From: Croceibacterium xixiisoli
GTDB lineage: Bacteria; Pseudomonadota; Alphaproteobacteria; Sphingomonadales; Sphingomonadaceae
Assembly: GCF_009827305.1 (NCBI RefSeq)
Contig: NZ_WTYJ01000001.1
Location: 496,001 to 560,000, forward strand
DNA length: 64,000 bases
Direction of reading: 5' to 3'
Of the stretch, positions 1 to 8,007 are shown piece after piece (the first letter of the stretch is position 1; every line of letters starts with the position of its first letter). The notes beneath the pieces are model-generated. The model was given only the letters and a program-made list of their open reading frames with translations, did not search any database and was not told where the DNA came from. The translations under genes and the position numbers were made by a program.

Positions 1-185
1 CAATGCCTGCGCCGGCTTACCCCGCGTTAGCAATTGTATGTGATAGCGGGGCCGCAACGCTTGTCGAGCGGCTGTTTTGGGCCGGTTTTCGCCTGAAAAT
101 CGCACCGGGAGCGCGGCATGGTTAAAATGGCGTAAACCGCAATCCTTCAATCCGGGAAAATTGTTTCGGCTGCATTGCGCCTGCC

Positions 186-1184
186 ATGCACCGGATCGCA
201 TCCCTCTTCGCCCTGCTCATGGCGGCATTCGTTACCCTGGCGCCCTTGCCGGCGGCGGCGTTGACCGATGATGGCGGCACTGGGGTCTATGTGATCGTCG
301 AAACCACCTATTATCCCGGTGGCGGGCGCAGCCCCTATGTCACGACCGAATATGTCTCGGTGGAATATGCCGATGCCCATTTCGGCCTGCCCCAGCCGAC
401 CACAGCCGTCAGCGCGCAGCGCTTCGTCATTCCCCGGCCGGAACGGCAGGCGCGCCAGCCGGTCGCGACCTATGGCCCGTTCCGCGTGCTGGATGATGGC
501 ACCGCCGCGCTGGCCGGGATCACCGATGAACGGTCCCCGGCGGCTTTTGCGGCGATGATGCGCGATTATCCGGCGCTGACCATGCTCGAATTCCACGATT
601 GCCCGGGCACCTATGACGATCGGGCGAATCTGCGGCTCGGCCGGATGATTCGCGACGCCGGGCTCGATGTGCATGTGCCGGCCACCGGCTCGGTTCGTTC
701 GGGCGCGGTGGAGCTGGTCTTGGCTGGGCGCACGCTGACCATCGATGATGGAGCCCGATTCGCCGTGCATGCCTGGCTGGATGATCTGGGCCGCGAAGCC
801 GGCGATTACGCCCCCGATTCGGAAGAGCATCGCAAATATCTGGCCTATTATTCCGAAGTCGGCATGGGCGAAGAAGAGGCGAAGGCCTTCTACGCCATGA
901 CCAATTCGGTCAGCTTCAACAGTGCCTTGTGGCTGGGTGGCGCGGAAATGCGCGGCTGGGTGCGCAAGGCGCAGGATGCCGCGGCGCCGGCCATGGCCGT
1001 TCCCGCTCCGTCGGATCTGGCGCTCGCCGCATTTGATACCTCCATTCCCGCGGAACTGGCCGCTTACGCAGATGATTTTTCTGTGGCACAGGCGCCGCTC
1101 GACGCGAATATTCACCCTGTGGCATCGCCCGTTACGGCGGCGCCGCAGATCGCCTATCTTGACTTGGACCTGCTGCTCAACTAA
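186..1184 (+). CDS. Secreted ClpP-like (COG3904-type) periplasmic protein
   Basis: 332 aa. Residues 1-25 form a signal peptide (MHRIASLF, hydrophobic core, LPAAA before the likely cleavage site), so the protein is probably periplasmic. Residues about 95-250 follow the layout of the COG3904 predicted periplasmic ClpP/crotonase-fold family: a strand ending FHDCPG (136-141), the LRLGRMIRDAGLDVHVPA helix and strand, then a SGAVELVLAG segment (172-181) where relatives carry the nucleophile-like serine, then AVHAW (194-198). Whether it is an active protease is uncertain: the usual small-residue oxyanion loop after the first strand reads CPGTYDD. The C-terminal 80 residues are Ala/Pro-rich and unassigned. 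It is a single-gene unit ending at a terminator before rpmH. Family assignment is by pattern only. Confidence 0.6.
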   Translation: MHRIASLFALLMAAFVTLAPLPAAALTDDGGTGVYVIVETTYYPGGGRSPYVTTEYVSVEYADAHFGLPQPTTAVSAQRFVIPRPERQARQPVATYGPFRVLDDGTAALAGITDERSPAAFAAMMRDYPALTMLEFHDCPGTYDDRANLRLGRMIRDAGLDVHVPATGSVRSGAVELVLAGRTLTIDDGARFAVHAWLDDLGREAGDYAPDSEEHRKYLAYYSEVGMGEEEAKAFYAMTNSVSFNSALWLGGAEMRGWVRKAQDAAAPAMAVPAPSDLALAAFDTSIPAELAAYADDFSVAQAPLDANIHPVASPVTAAPQIAYLDLDLLLN

Positions 1185-1200
1185 CCGCGCCGCATGTTCA

Positions 1201-1232
1201 GGCCGCCCGTGCGGGCGGCTGTTTTTGTTTTC
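1201..1232 (+). terminator. Rho-independent terminator after the ClpP-like gene
   Basis: A GC-rich inverted repeat GCCGCCCG/CGGGCGGC with a very small loop is followed by TGTTTTTGTTTTC. It lies between the stop at 1184 and the rpmH start at 1248, separating the first gene from the ribosomal-protein operon. Confidence 0.75.
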
Positions 1233-1247
1233 TTGAGGATTGAAACC

Positions 1248-1382
1248 ATGAAGCGCACTTTCCAGCCGAGCAACCTCGTGCGTAAGCGCCGCCACGGCTT
1301 CTTCGCGCGCAAGGCGACTCCGGGTGGCCGCAACGTGCTGCGCGCCCGTCGCGCCCGTGGCCGCAAGAAGCTGAGCGCCTGA
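1248..1382 (+). CDS. rpmH: 50S ribosomal protein L34
   Basis: 44 aa beginning [18 protein letters not shown] and ending RGRKKLSA, the full-length and highly conserved bacterial L34 pattern. It is a small, very basic protein of the large ribosomal subunit. The ATG at 1248 is preceded by TGAGGATTGAAACC, which holds a good Shine-Dalgarno (GAGGA). An upstream in-frame start at 1194 would add 18 non-conserved residues read through the terminator and is rejected. It heads the conserved rpmH-rnpA-yidD-yidC block. The stop codon overlaps the earliest possible (CTG) start of rnpA. Confidence 0.97.
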   Translation: MKRTFQPSNLVRKRRHGFFARKATPGGRNVLRARRARGRKKLSA

Positions 1383-1405
1383 TCTCCGAATCGGGGGCAT
1401 CCCCC

Positions 1406-1834
1406 ATTTCGGTACTGACACGCCGCGCGGATTTTCTCGCGGCCAACCGGGGCCTGCGTATAGCACGCCCCGGTTTTGTCTTGCTGGCCCTCGCCAATGG
1501 CGGGCTGGGCACGCGCTACGGCATCACCGTGACGAAGAAGATCGGCAATGCCGTCGTCCGCAACCGGATGAAGCGCCGATTCCGCGCCCTGCTGCGCGAT
1601 GCGCTGCCGGCTGAGGGTCTGCCCGATCATGATCACGTGTTGATCGGCCGGGAAGGTGGAGTGGAGCGCGACTTTGCGCTGCTGCGGCAGGAACTGTCCG
1701 TTGCCCTGCGCCGCGCTGCCGATGGCAAGGGCGATCCGCCCCGCCGCAGCGGCGGCCGCAACAAGCCCCGTAAGGGCCAGCGCGCGGATCCCCGTAGTGG
1801 CTCCGGTGCTCCTGGCAGTGTCCCGGCCCCATGA
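1406..1834 (+). CDS. rnpA: Ribonuclease P protein component, apparently with a non-standard start codon
   Basis: Protein subunit of RNase P, which removes 5' leaders from pre-tRNAs. Recognised by [13 protein letters not shown] near the N-terminus, the [20 protein letters not shown] core (the RNR signature contacting P RNA), and position directly behind rpmH. The conserved N-terminus lies upstream of the first usable ATG/GTG/TTG (TTG at 1481). Back to the in-frame stop at 1283 there is no ATG, GTG or TTG before the conserved residues. Translation must therefore start at ATT 1406, CTG 1379 (overlapping the rpmH stop) or CTG 1415. I give 1406 as a working start. The C-terminus has an extra basic Gly/Arg/Pro tail of about 35 residues. 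The stop overlaps yidD by four bases. Confidence 0.85.
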   Translation: MSVLTRRADFLAANRGLRIARPGFVLLALANGGLGTRYGITVTKKIGNAVVRNRMKRRFRALLRDALPAEGLPDHDHVLIGREGGVERDFALLRQELSVALRRAADGKGDPPRRSGGRNKPRKGQRADPRSGSGAPGSVPAP

Positions 1835-2040
1835 AGCAGCTCCTGATCGCCATCGCCCGGCTGTGGCAGATCGGCCCGTCACGCATTCTGCCGCCGTCCT
1901 GCCGTTATCAGCCCAGCTGCAGCGCCTATGCGATAGAAGCCCTTGAACGCTACGGCGCGATGAAGGGTGGATGGATTGCGGCCAAGCGGCTAATGCGCTG
2001 CCACCCTTGGGGCGGTCATGGCTATGACCCGGTGCCCTGA
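1831..2040 (+). CDS. yidD: Membrane protein insertion efficiency factor YidD
   Basis: 69 aa with the family hallmarks: an N-terminal amphipathic stretch ([15 protein letters not shown]), then [18 protein letters not shown] with its conserved cysteines, the [24 protein letters not shown] core, and a short tail. YidD proteins sit at the inner face of the cytoplasmic membrane and assist YidC-dependent insertion. Its ATG overlaps the rnpA stop (ATGA), so it is translationally coupled. yidC follows 84 bases later, the usual order. Confidence 0.95.
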   Translation: MKQLLIAIARLWQIGPSRILPPSCRYQPSCSAYAIEALERYGAMKGGWIAAKRLMRCHPWGGHGYDPVP

Positions 2041-2124
2041 GGCCCGAAATTGACCCGACACCGACGCGGTTTCAACCCGGATTGCTGACGCCGGACCGCA
2101 TGGAATGCACTTAGGAACTTCATC

Positions 2125-3897
2125 TTGAACAACCAGCGCAACATAATCATCTTCTGCGTGCTGAGCCTGCTGATGGTGTTCGGTTCCAATTTCCTCGTCG
2201 AAAAATTCTACCCGCAGCCGGCAACGCCTGTCCGCAATGCGCAAGCTGCCGCGCAGGACGATCAGACGCCCGGCGCGGCCAGGCATTCGCGCGATGGCGG
2301 TCTGGTCGATCCGATCGAGCTGGCGCAGGAAAAGCGCGACCTGGTTACCGCGCTCGCCACCCCGGGCCGGATCGCCATCGACGCCCCCGAAGTGGCCGGT
2401 TCGATCAACCCGGTCGGCGCGCGGATCGATGATGTCGTGCTCAAGACCCATCGCGAAACGGTCGAGAAGGACAGCGGCCCGGTCCGCATCTTCTCCCCTG
2501 ATGGCACGCCCGCGCAACAGTTTGCGCAGTTCGGCTGGGTCGGCAACAATGTCGCCCTGCCGACGGGGCAGACGGTGTGGCAGGTCGAAGGCAGCAGACT
2601 GGCACCGGGTCAGCCGGTCACGCTGCGCTGGAACAATGGTCAGGGCCTGCTGTTCACCATCCGCTACAGCATCGATGAATTCTACATGATGACCGTCGAT
2701 CAGACGGTCGCCAACACCGGTACGGGTGCGGTCTCGCTGCAACCCTATGGCTTCATCAACCGCACCAGCCGCACCGCCAGCACTGACAGCTTCAACCTGC
2801 ATTCGGGCCCGATCGGTGACTTCGATGCGAAGGTGAATTTCGATCTCGATTATGATGATGTCGATGAAACCGGTGTGGCGACGCCCGAAGGGCGGATGCG
2901 CTGGGTTGGTTTCACCGATATCTACTGGCTTTCGGCCATGATCCCGCAGGCCAATGCCCAGGCGAGCGGCGATTTCCGCGCGCTGGGCCATGCCGCCTAC
3001 CGCGCGGACATGATCTATGACGCGGTCAACGTAGGTGCCGGCAAGCAGATCACGCGCACCACGCAGCTGTTCGTCGGCGCGAAGGAAAGCGCGGTCCTCG
3101 ATCGGTATGAGAATGCCGGCGTGCCGCGCTTCGGTCTCGCGATCGACTGGGGCTGGTTCCGCTGGTTCATGTATCCGATCTTCTGGCTGCTCAATCAGCT
3201 CTATGCCCTTTCCGGCAATTTCGGCGTGGCGATCATCCTGCTGACCGTGGTCGTCAAAGCGCTGATCTTCCCGATCGCGCAGCGCGGCATGGCCAGCATG
3301 GCCGGCATGCGCGCCATCCAGCCCAAGATGAAGGCGCTGCAGGATCGGTACAAGGATGACCGGGTCAAGCTGCAGCAGGAAATGAGCAAGCTTTACAAGG
3401 AAGAGAAGGTCAATCCGCTGGCCGGCTGTCTGCCGATGCTGCTGCCGATCCCGATCTTCTTCGCCCTGTACAAGACGCTGCTGGTGGCGATCGAAATGCG
3501 CCACAAGCCGTTCGTGCTGTGGATCCGCGATCTCTCCGCGCCCGATCCGGCCACCATTCTGAACCTGTTCGGCCTGCTCGACTTCACCCCGCCGTCTTTC
3601 CTGGCGATCGGTGTGCTGGCGCTGATGCTGGGCGTCACCATGTGGCTGCAGTTCAAGCTGAACCCGCAGGCGATGGATCCCGTCCAGCAGCAGATGTTCA
3701 CGCTGATGCCCTGGGTGCTGATGTTCATCATGGCGCCGTTTGCCGCCGGCCTGCTGCTGTACTGGATCACCTCCAACATCCTGACGATCGCGCAGCAGAA
3801 ATATCTCTATTCCCGCCATCCGCAGCTCAAGGCGCAGATGGCCAAGGAACGGGAAGACAAGGCACGTGCGGCTGCACGTGAGAAGGCCAAGGGGTGA
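2125..3897 (+). CDS. yidC: Membrane protein insertase YidC
   Basis: 590 aa insertase/foldase of the inner membrane. Helix 1 spans about residues 7-25 (IIIFCVLSLLMVFGSNFLV). A periplasmic beta domain covers roughly 60-330. The conserved five-helix 60KD_IMP core (about 350-560) includes the coiled C1 loop (QRGMASMAGMRAIQPKMKAL) and the helices ending LLLYWITSNILTIAQQKYLY. The tail is Lys/Arg-rich, as expected for ribosome contact. The start is TTG at 2125: no ATG or GTG sits near helix 1, and AGGAA lies just upstream. The stop overlaps the GTG of engB. Confidence 0.96.
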   Translation: MNNQRNIIIFCVLSLLMVFGSNFLVEKFYPQPATPVRNAQAAAQDDQTPGAARHSRDGGLVDPIELAQEKRDLVTALATPGRIAIDAPEVAGSINPVGARIDDVVLKTHRETVEKDSGPVRIFSPDGTPAQQFAQFGWVGNNVALPTGQTVWQVEGSRLAPGQPVTLRWNNGQGLLFTIRYSIDEFYMMTVDQTVANTGTGAVSLQPYGFINRTSRTASTDSFNLHSGPIGDFDAKVNFDLDYDDVDETGVATPEGRMRWVGFTDIYWLSAMIPQANAQASGDFRALGHAAYRADMIYDAVNVGAGKQITRTTQLFVGAKESAVLDRYENAGVPRFGLAIDWGWFRWFMYPIFWLLNQLYALSGNFGVAIILLTVVVKALIFPIAQRGMASMAGMRAIQPKMKALQDRYKDDRVKLQQEMSKLYKEEKVNPLAGCLPMLLPIPIFFALYKTLLVAIEMRHKPFVLWIRDLSAPDPATILNLFGLLDFTPPSFLAIGVLALMLGVTMWLQFKLNPQAMDPVQQQMFTLMPWVLMFIMAPFAAGLLLYWITSNILTIAQQKYLYSRHPQLKAQMAKEREDKARAAAREKAKG

Positions 3898-4532
3898 CCG
3901 AGACGAACGACATCGAAGAAGAGGCGCGCAAGCTGTTTTCGGGGCGGGTGGATTTCCTCCTTTCCGCCCCCAAGCTTGAATTCCTGCCCGAACCCGATTT
4001 CCCGGAAATCGCCTTTTCCGGCCGTTCCAATGTCGGCAAGAGCTCGCTGATCAATGCGGTGACCAACCGCCGCGCCATCGCGCGCACCTCGGTCACCCCG
4101 GGGCGCACACAGGAACTCAATTTCTTCGAAATCGGCGAACCCACGCGGTTTCGGCTGGTGGACATGCCCGGCTACGGTTTTGCCAAGGCGCCGATCAAGG
4201 TGGTCGAACGCTGGAAACAGCTGGTCCGCACCTATTTGCGCGGGCGCGTCGTGCTCAAGCGTACGCTGGTGCTGATCGACAGCCGCCACGGCATCAAGCC
4301 GCCGGATGAAGAGATGATGTCCATGCTGGACGAAGCCGCCGTGGGGTACCGGCTGGTGATGACCAAGGCGGACAAGGTGAAGGCCAGCGAACTGGCGGCC
4401 ACCCTGGCCCAGGTGGAGGCCGCTGCGCGCAAGCACACCGCCGCCTTCCCGGTGATTCACGTGACCAGCAGTGAAAAGGGCATGGGCATCGCCGAACTGC
4501 GCGCGGCCATCCTGAACGATATCGACGCCTGA
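3894..4532 (+). CDS. engB: Ribosome biogenesis GTP-binding protein EngB (YihA/YsxC)
   Basis: 212 aa TRAFAC-class GTPase implicated in 50S assembly. The P-loop GRSNVGKSS is at 43-51, the G2 threonine falls in TSVTPGRTQ, G3 is DMPGYGFAKAP, G4 is TKADK, and G5 is near VTSSEKGMG. The length matches the family. GTG at 3894 overlaps the yidC stop by four bases, which supports coupling. The gene closes the rpmH-yidC block. Confidence 0.95.
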   Translation: MTETNDIEEEARKLFSGRVDFLLSAPKLEFLPEPDFPEIAFSGRSNVGKSSLINAVTNRRAIARTSVTPGRTQELNFFEIGEPTRFRLVDMPGYGFAKAPIKVVERWKQLVRTYLRGRVVLKRTLVLIDSRHGIKPPDEEMMSMLDEAAVGYRLVMTKADKVKASELAATLAQVEAAARKHTAAFPVIHVTSSEKGMGIAELRAAILNDIDA

Positions 4533-4698
4533 CAGCGTATTTCGGGGCGCGTTGGCCGCCCCGCAGTGCGTATTTTTTCTTGGGCGCGCCGTGGCACGGC
4601 TTGCGGCATGCCAGCTCTGCGGATGCGTTATTGCAACGCATTTGCATTTATGTAAGCTCTTTTCCCCTTGAACGCGTTCAAGCGGGAGGAACAAGCTT

Positions 4699-5151
4699 AT
4701 GTACAAATTCGTCGACAGGCCGGTGAACCGGCTCACCATGTCGGGGCGCTTCCTGCTGTGGGCCACGCGTGCATGGTCAGCGGCGATTGCTTCGGGTATA
4801 TGCCCGCCGCAGGCGTTGCTGTCGGGCTTTTCCAGTGTGGGTGCGGTGCAGGGTTTGCGCGACTTTCACATCGGCATGGCCCTGCTCAACCGCGATGCTT
4901 CGAGAGAGATCGCGGTCGCGCCGCTGAACTGCCCGCGCATAGCGGAAGATGAGGCCGTATTGTTGCAACTGTGGCACAATCTGGCACTGGGCGACGTCGA
5001 TGCGATGCGCGCGACGCTCGGGCTGATTGCGCCGGACCATCTGGTGCCCCCGATCGCCCGCGCGATCACTGCGGTCGCCGCCCAATTGATCGCCGCCGGC
5101 TTCGTGCTCGACGGCCTGATACAAGAGACGTTTGAGGAAGATACGCAATGA
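4699..5151 (+). CDS. Conserved-looking protein of unknown function, coupled to ferredoxin-NADP reductase
   Basis: 150 aa, not recognised. ATG 4699 has a strong Shine-Dalgarno (GGGAGGA, 8 bases upstream), so the gene looks real. No signal peptide or clear transmembrane helix is evident; the C-terminal part (ITAVAAQLIAAGFVLDGLIQE) is mildly hydrophobic. The sequence looks like a small alpha-helical soluble protein. It overlaps the start of the FNR gene by four bases (ATGA at 5148), so the two are probably translated together and may act in the same redox function. That link is inference. Confidence 0.7.
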   Translation: MYKFVDRPVNRLTMSGRFLLWATRAWSAAIASGICPPQALLSGFSSVGAVQGLRDFHIGMALLNRDASREIAVAPLNCPRIAEDEAVLLQLWHNLALGDVDAMRATLGLIAPDHLVPPIARAITAVAAQLIAAGFVLDGLIQETFEEDTQ

Positions 5152-5963
5152 GTGACCCTATCGCCGAAGTGGCGACTCTCGAGCCCTCGGCCGCACTGAC
5201 CGTCGAAACGGTCTGCTCTGTTCGTCACTGGAACGAACATCTGTTCAGCTTCACCATCACCCGCCCGGCATCCTTCCGGTTCCGTTCGGGCGAATTCGTG
5301 ATGATCGGCCTGCAGGGTGAGAAGAAGCCGCTGCTGCGCGCCTATTCGATCGCCAGCCCGGCCTATGCCGAAGAAATCGAATTCCTCTCGATCAAGGTGC
5401 CCGATGGCCCGCTGACCTCCCGCCTGCAGCTGATCCAGCCGGGCGACCAGATCTATCTGGGCCGCAAGCCGACCGGCACGCTGGTGACCGATGCGCTGCT
5501 GCCGGGCAAGCGGCTGTTCCTGCTGGCCACCGGCACGGGCCTCGCGCCGTTCCTCAGCCTGATCCGCGATCCGGACGTCTATGAGCTGTTCGAACAGGTC
5601 ATCGTGGTCCACAGCGTCCGCCGCGTCAGCGATCTGGCCTTCCGCGAAGAGCTGGAAAGTCAGCTCGCCGGTGATCCGCTGGTGCAGGACGAAGCGCTGC
5701 TGCAGCTGCATTATTTCCCCACCGTCACGCAGGAAGAATTCCGCACCACGGGGCGGATCGGCGTGCATGTCGAAAACGGCCAGCTGTTTCAGCATCCGGT
5801 CAAGGGCGCGCCCAATTTCGATCCGGAAACCGACCGCATCATGCTGTGCGGCAGCATGGCCTTCAACCGCGAATTCCAGGCCATGTTCACCGCGCTGGGC
5901 TTCACCGAAGGGTCGAACAACAAGCCGGGCGAATTCGTGATCGAGCGCGCCTTCGTCGATTGA
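5148..5963 (+). CDS. fpr: Ferredoxin--NADP+ reductase (plant/bacterial FNR fold, subclass FPR)
   Basis: 271 aa flavoprotein exchanging electrons between NADP(H) and ferredoxin/flavodoxin. The FAD-binding barrel carries RAYSIASP and the phosphate loop GPLTSRL. The NADP domain starts with LLATGTGLAPFLSLIRD, followed by VHSVRRVSDLAFREEL and the MLCGSMAFN motif. The C-terminus GEFVIERAFVD is typical of the short bacterial class; the final residues lack the aromatic stacking residue of plastid FNRs. ATG overlaps the upstream unknown gene. Likely role: supply of reduced ferredoxin and response to oxidative stress. Confidence 0.92.
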   Translation: MSDPIAEVATLEPSAALTVETVCSVRHWNEHLFSFTITRPASFRFRSGEFVMIGLQGEKKPLLRAYSIASPAYAEEIEFLSIKVPDGPLTSRLQLIQPGDQIYLGRKPTGTLVTDALLPGKRLFLLATGTGLAPFLSLIRDPDVYELFEQVIVVHSVRRVSDLAFREELESQLAGDPLVQDEALLQLHYFPTVTQEEFRTTGRIGVHVENGQLFQHPVKGAPNFDPETDRIMLCGSMAFNREFQAMFTALGFTEGSNNKPGEFVIERAFVD

Positions 5964-6076
5964 TGCTATGCTGGTGTTCAGCCTCGACAGGTCGGGGCTG
6001 AATGCCTAGCATCGGTGGCTTCTGAACAGGCACGCGCCGATATCCGGTCGCCAATTGCCGGATCTGCGGGGGCAGT

Positions 6077-6745
6077 GTGAAGCTGATTATCGGTAACAAG
6101 AATTATTCCAGCTGGTCCTTGCGCGGCTGGCTGGCGGCCAAGCAATCCGGCCTGCATTTCGAAGAACTGACCGTCCATATCGACGGGGACGATTGGGCCG
6201 CGATGAAGCGCGGTGACGAAAAGTTCCAGCCTTCCGCCGGCAAGGTGCCGGTGCTGTGGGACGGCGATGTGGTGGTGTGGGATTCGCTCGCCATCATGGA
6301 GTACCTTGCGGACAAGGTCGGACGGGACCGGTTCTGGCCGAAAGATCCGGCCGCGCGCGGCATGGCCCGGGCGATGGTGGCGGAAATGCACAGCTCCTAT
6401 CTGCCGCTGCGCCGCCAGTGCCCGATGAACATTCGCGGGCGGATCGGCGGGATCGAAGTGACCGACGATATGCGCGACAACATGATCCGCATCCTGGGCC
6501 TGTGGGCAGAGGCGCGCGCGCGCTTCGGCAAATCCGGCCCGTTCCTGTTCGGCACCTTCGGCGCGGCGGATATCTTCTACGCCCCGGTCGTCAGCCGCTT
6601 CGTCACCTATGGCATCGGCGTCCCCGGTTTCGCTCAGGCCTATATGCAGGCGGTGTGGGAACATGACTGGATGCAGGAATGGATCCATGCTGCCGAGGAT
6701 GAGGAATGGACCATTTCGCAATTCGAAGTGGCGCCCACCGCTTGA
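6077..6745 (+). CDS. Glutathione S-transferase family protein
   Basis: 222 aa. The N-terminal thioredoxin-like domain contains NKNYSSWSLRGWLAAK, where the serines near residues 10-13 are the likely glutathione-activating position, followed by the conserved cis-proline segment GKVPVL and the WDSLAIMEYLAD glutathione-binding motif. The rest is the all-helical GST C-domain (FLFGTFGAADIFYAPVVSRF). It probably acts on small electrophiles in the cytosol; the substrate cannot be told. GTG at 6077 is chosen because the family N-terminus MKLIIGNKNYSSWS starts there. The 3' end overlaps the start region of dapE. Confidence 0.85.
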   Translation: MKLIIGNKNYSSWSLRGWLAAKQSGLHFEELTVHIDGDDWAAMKRGDEKFQPSAGKVPVLWDGDVVVWDSLAIMEYLADKVGRDRFWPKDPAARGMARAMVAEMHSSYLPLRRQCPMNIRGRIGGIEVTDDMRDNMIRILGLWAEARARFGKSGPFLFGTFGAADIFYAPVVSRFVTYGIGVPGFAQAYMQAVWEHDWMQEWIHAAEDEEWTISQFEVAPTA

Positions 6746-7893
6746 GCAGCTTGAGCCCGAATGTCATCGATCTGGCCGAACGGCTGATCGCCTGCGCCAG
6801 CGTCACCCCCGCGCGCGGATCGGTGTTCGACACGCTGGAAGGCATGCTGCAGCCGCTCGGCTTTGCCGTGCATCGCTTCATTGCCGGCGGCGAAGCCGGC
6901 GCGGATGAGGAAGAGGGCGGACCGGTCGAAAACCTGTTCGCCATTCGTCAGGGCCCGCCCGGATCGCGCCATCTGGCCTTTGCCGGCCATGTCGATGTGG
7001 TGCCGCCCGGTGATGGCTGGACCAGCGATGCCTTCGCGCCCGAACGGCGCGGCAATCTGCTCTATGGTCGCGGCGCGGTGGACATGAAGGGTGCGATTGC
7101 CGCCATGGTCGCTGCCGTGGCCGATATCCCGGCCAATGCCGGCACGCTCAGCTTCATCATCACCGGCGATGAGGAAGGTCCGGCCGTGCACGGCACCCGC
7201 GCGCTGATCGATCTGATGCGCGCCCGTGGCGAAGTACCCGATCTTTGCCTGGTCGGTGAACCCACCTCGGTCACCCGATTGGGGGACATGATGAAGATCG
7301 GCCGGCGCGGCTCGGTCAATATCTTCCTGGAGGTTGCGGGCACCCAGGGCCATGTCGCCTATCCGCATCTGGCCGACAATCCCGCCCCCCGGCTGGTGGC
7401 GCTGCTGGCCGAACTCGATGCACTGGAACTGGATCAGGGCACCAACTGGTTCCAGCCCTCCAATCTGGAAATCACCGACATCGCCATCGGCAATCCGGCG
7501 CACAATGTCATTCCGGGTGCCGCCCGCGCGCGCATCTCGATCCGCTTCAACGATCTGCACACCGGGGCCGAGCTGGGCCGCCGGGTGACGGAGATTGCCG
7601 CGCGCCATGGCGGCACGGCCCGCCCGATCATCTCGGGCGAACCCTTCCTCACCCCGCCGGGCGATTTTTCGCGCATGGTGGCTGGCGCCATCACGGCGGA
7701 AACCGGGCTGGTCCCCGAAGCCTCGACCAGCGGCGGCACATCGGATGCGCGCTTCCTCAAGGCGTTGTGCCCGGTGATCGAATTCGGCCTGCTCAACGCC
7801 ACGATGCACAAGCGCGATGAAGCGGTCGCGATCGAGGATCTCGAAGCCTTGGTGCGGATCTATCGCCGAATCGTGCACGCTGCCTTCGAATAA
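6706..7893 (+). CDS. dapE: Succinyl-diaminopimelate desuccinylase
   Basis: M20 zinc peptidase-family enzyme of the succinylase branch of lysine and meso-diaminopimelate synthesis. Metal and catalytic motifs in order: GHVDVVPPGDGW, GAVDMKGAIAAMV, GDEEGPAVHGT, the dimerisation domain with VAYPHLADNPAP, and the C-terminal ligand segment NATMHKRDE. ATG 6706 has a good Shine-Dalgarno (GAGGA) but lies inside the GST gene. TTG 6742, which overlaps the GST stop, would give a protein beginning closer to the family N-terminus (SPNVIDLAERLIACASVTPA). I keep 6706 with this caveat. dapB of the same pathway lies on the opposite strand at 10 kb. Confidence 0.93.
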   Translation: MDHFAIRSGAHRLSSLSPNVIDLAERLIACASVTPARGSVFDTLEGMLQPLGFAVHRFIAGGEAGADEEEGGPVENLFAIRQGPPGSRHLAFAGHVDVVPPGDGWTSDAFAPERRGNLLYGRGAVDMKGAIAAMVAAVADIPANAGTLSFIITGDEEGPAVHGTRALIDLMRARGEVPDLCLVGEPTSVTRLGDMMKIGRRGSVNIFLEVAGTQGHVAYPHLADNPAPRLVALLAELDALELDQGTNWFQPSNLEITDIAIGNPAHNVIPGAARARISIRFNDLHTGAELGRRVTEIAARHGGTARPIISGEPFLTPPGDFSRMVAGAITAETGLVPEASTSGGTSDARFLKALCPVIEFGLLNATMHKRDEAVAIEDLEALVRIYRRIVHAAFE

Positions 7894-8007
7894 GGGGGTA
7901 GCCTTGGGGCGCGGAGCCGGGCACCATTGCCCCCGCGTCATCCGCCTGGGCGGTCCGCACGGGATCGCGCAGACGGCGAACAACAGAACAAAGGGAGTGC
8001 CGCGCCT

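Noticed and set aside
1990-3819. 609-aa minus-strand open frame under yidC
   Set aside because: Same reason: shadow of yidC, low-complexity His/Gln-rich translation.
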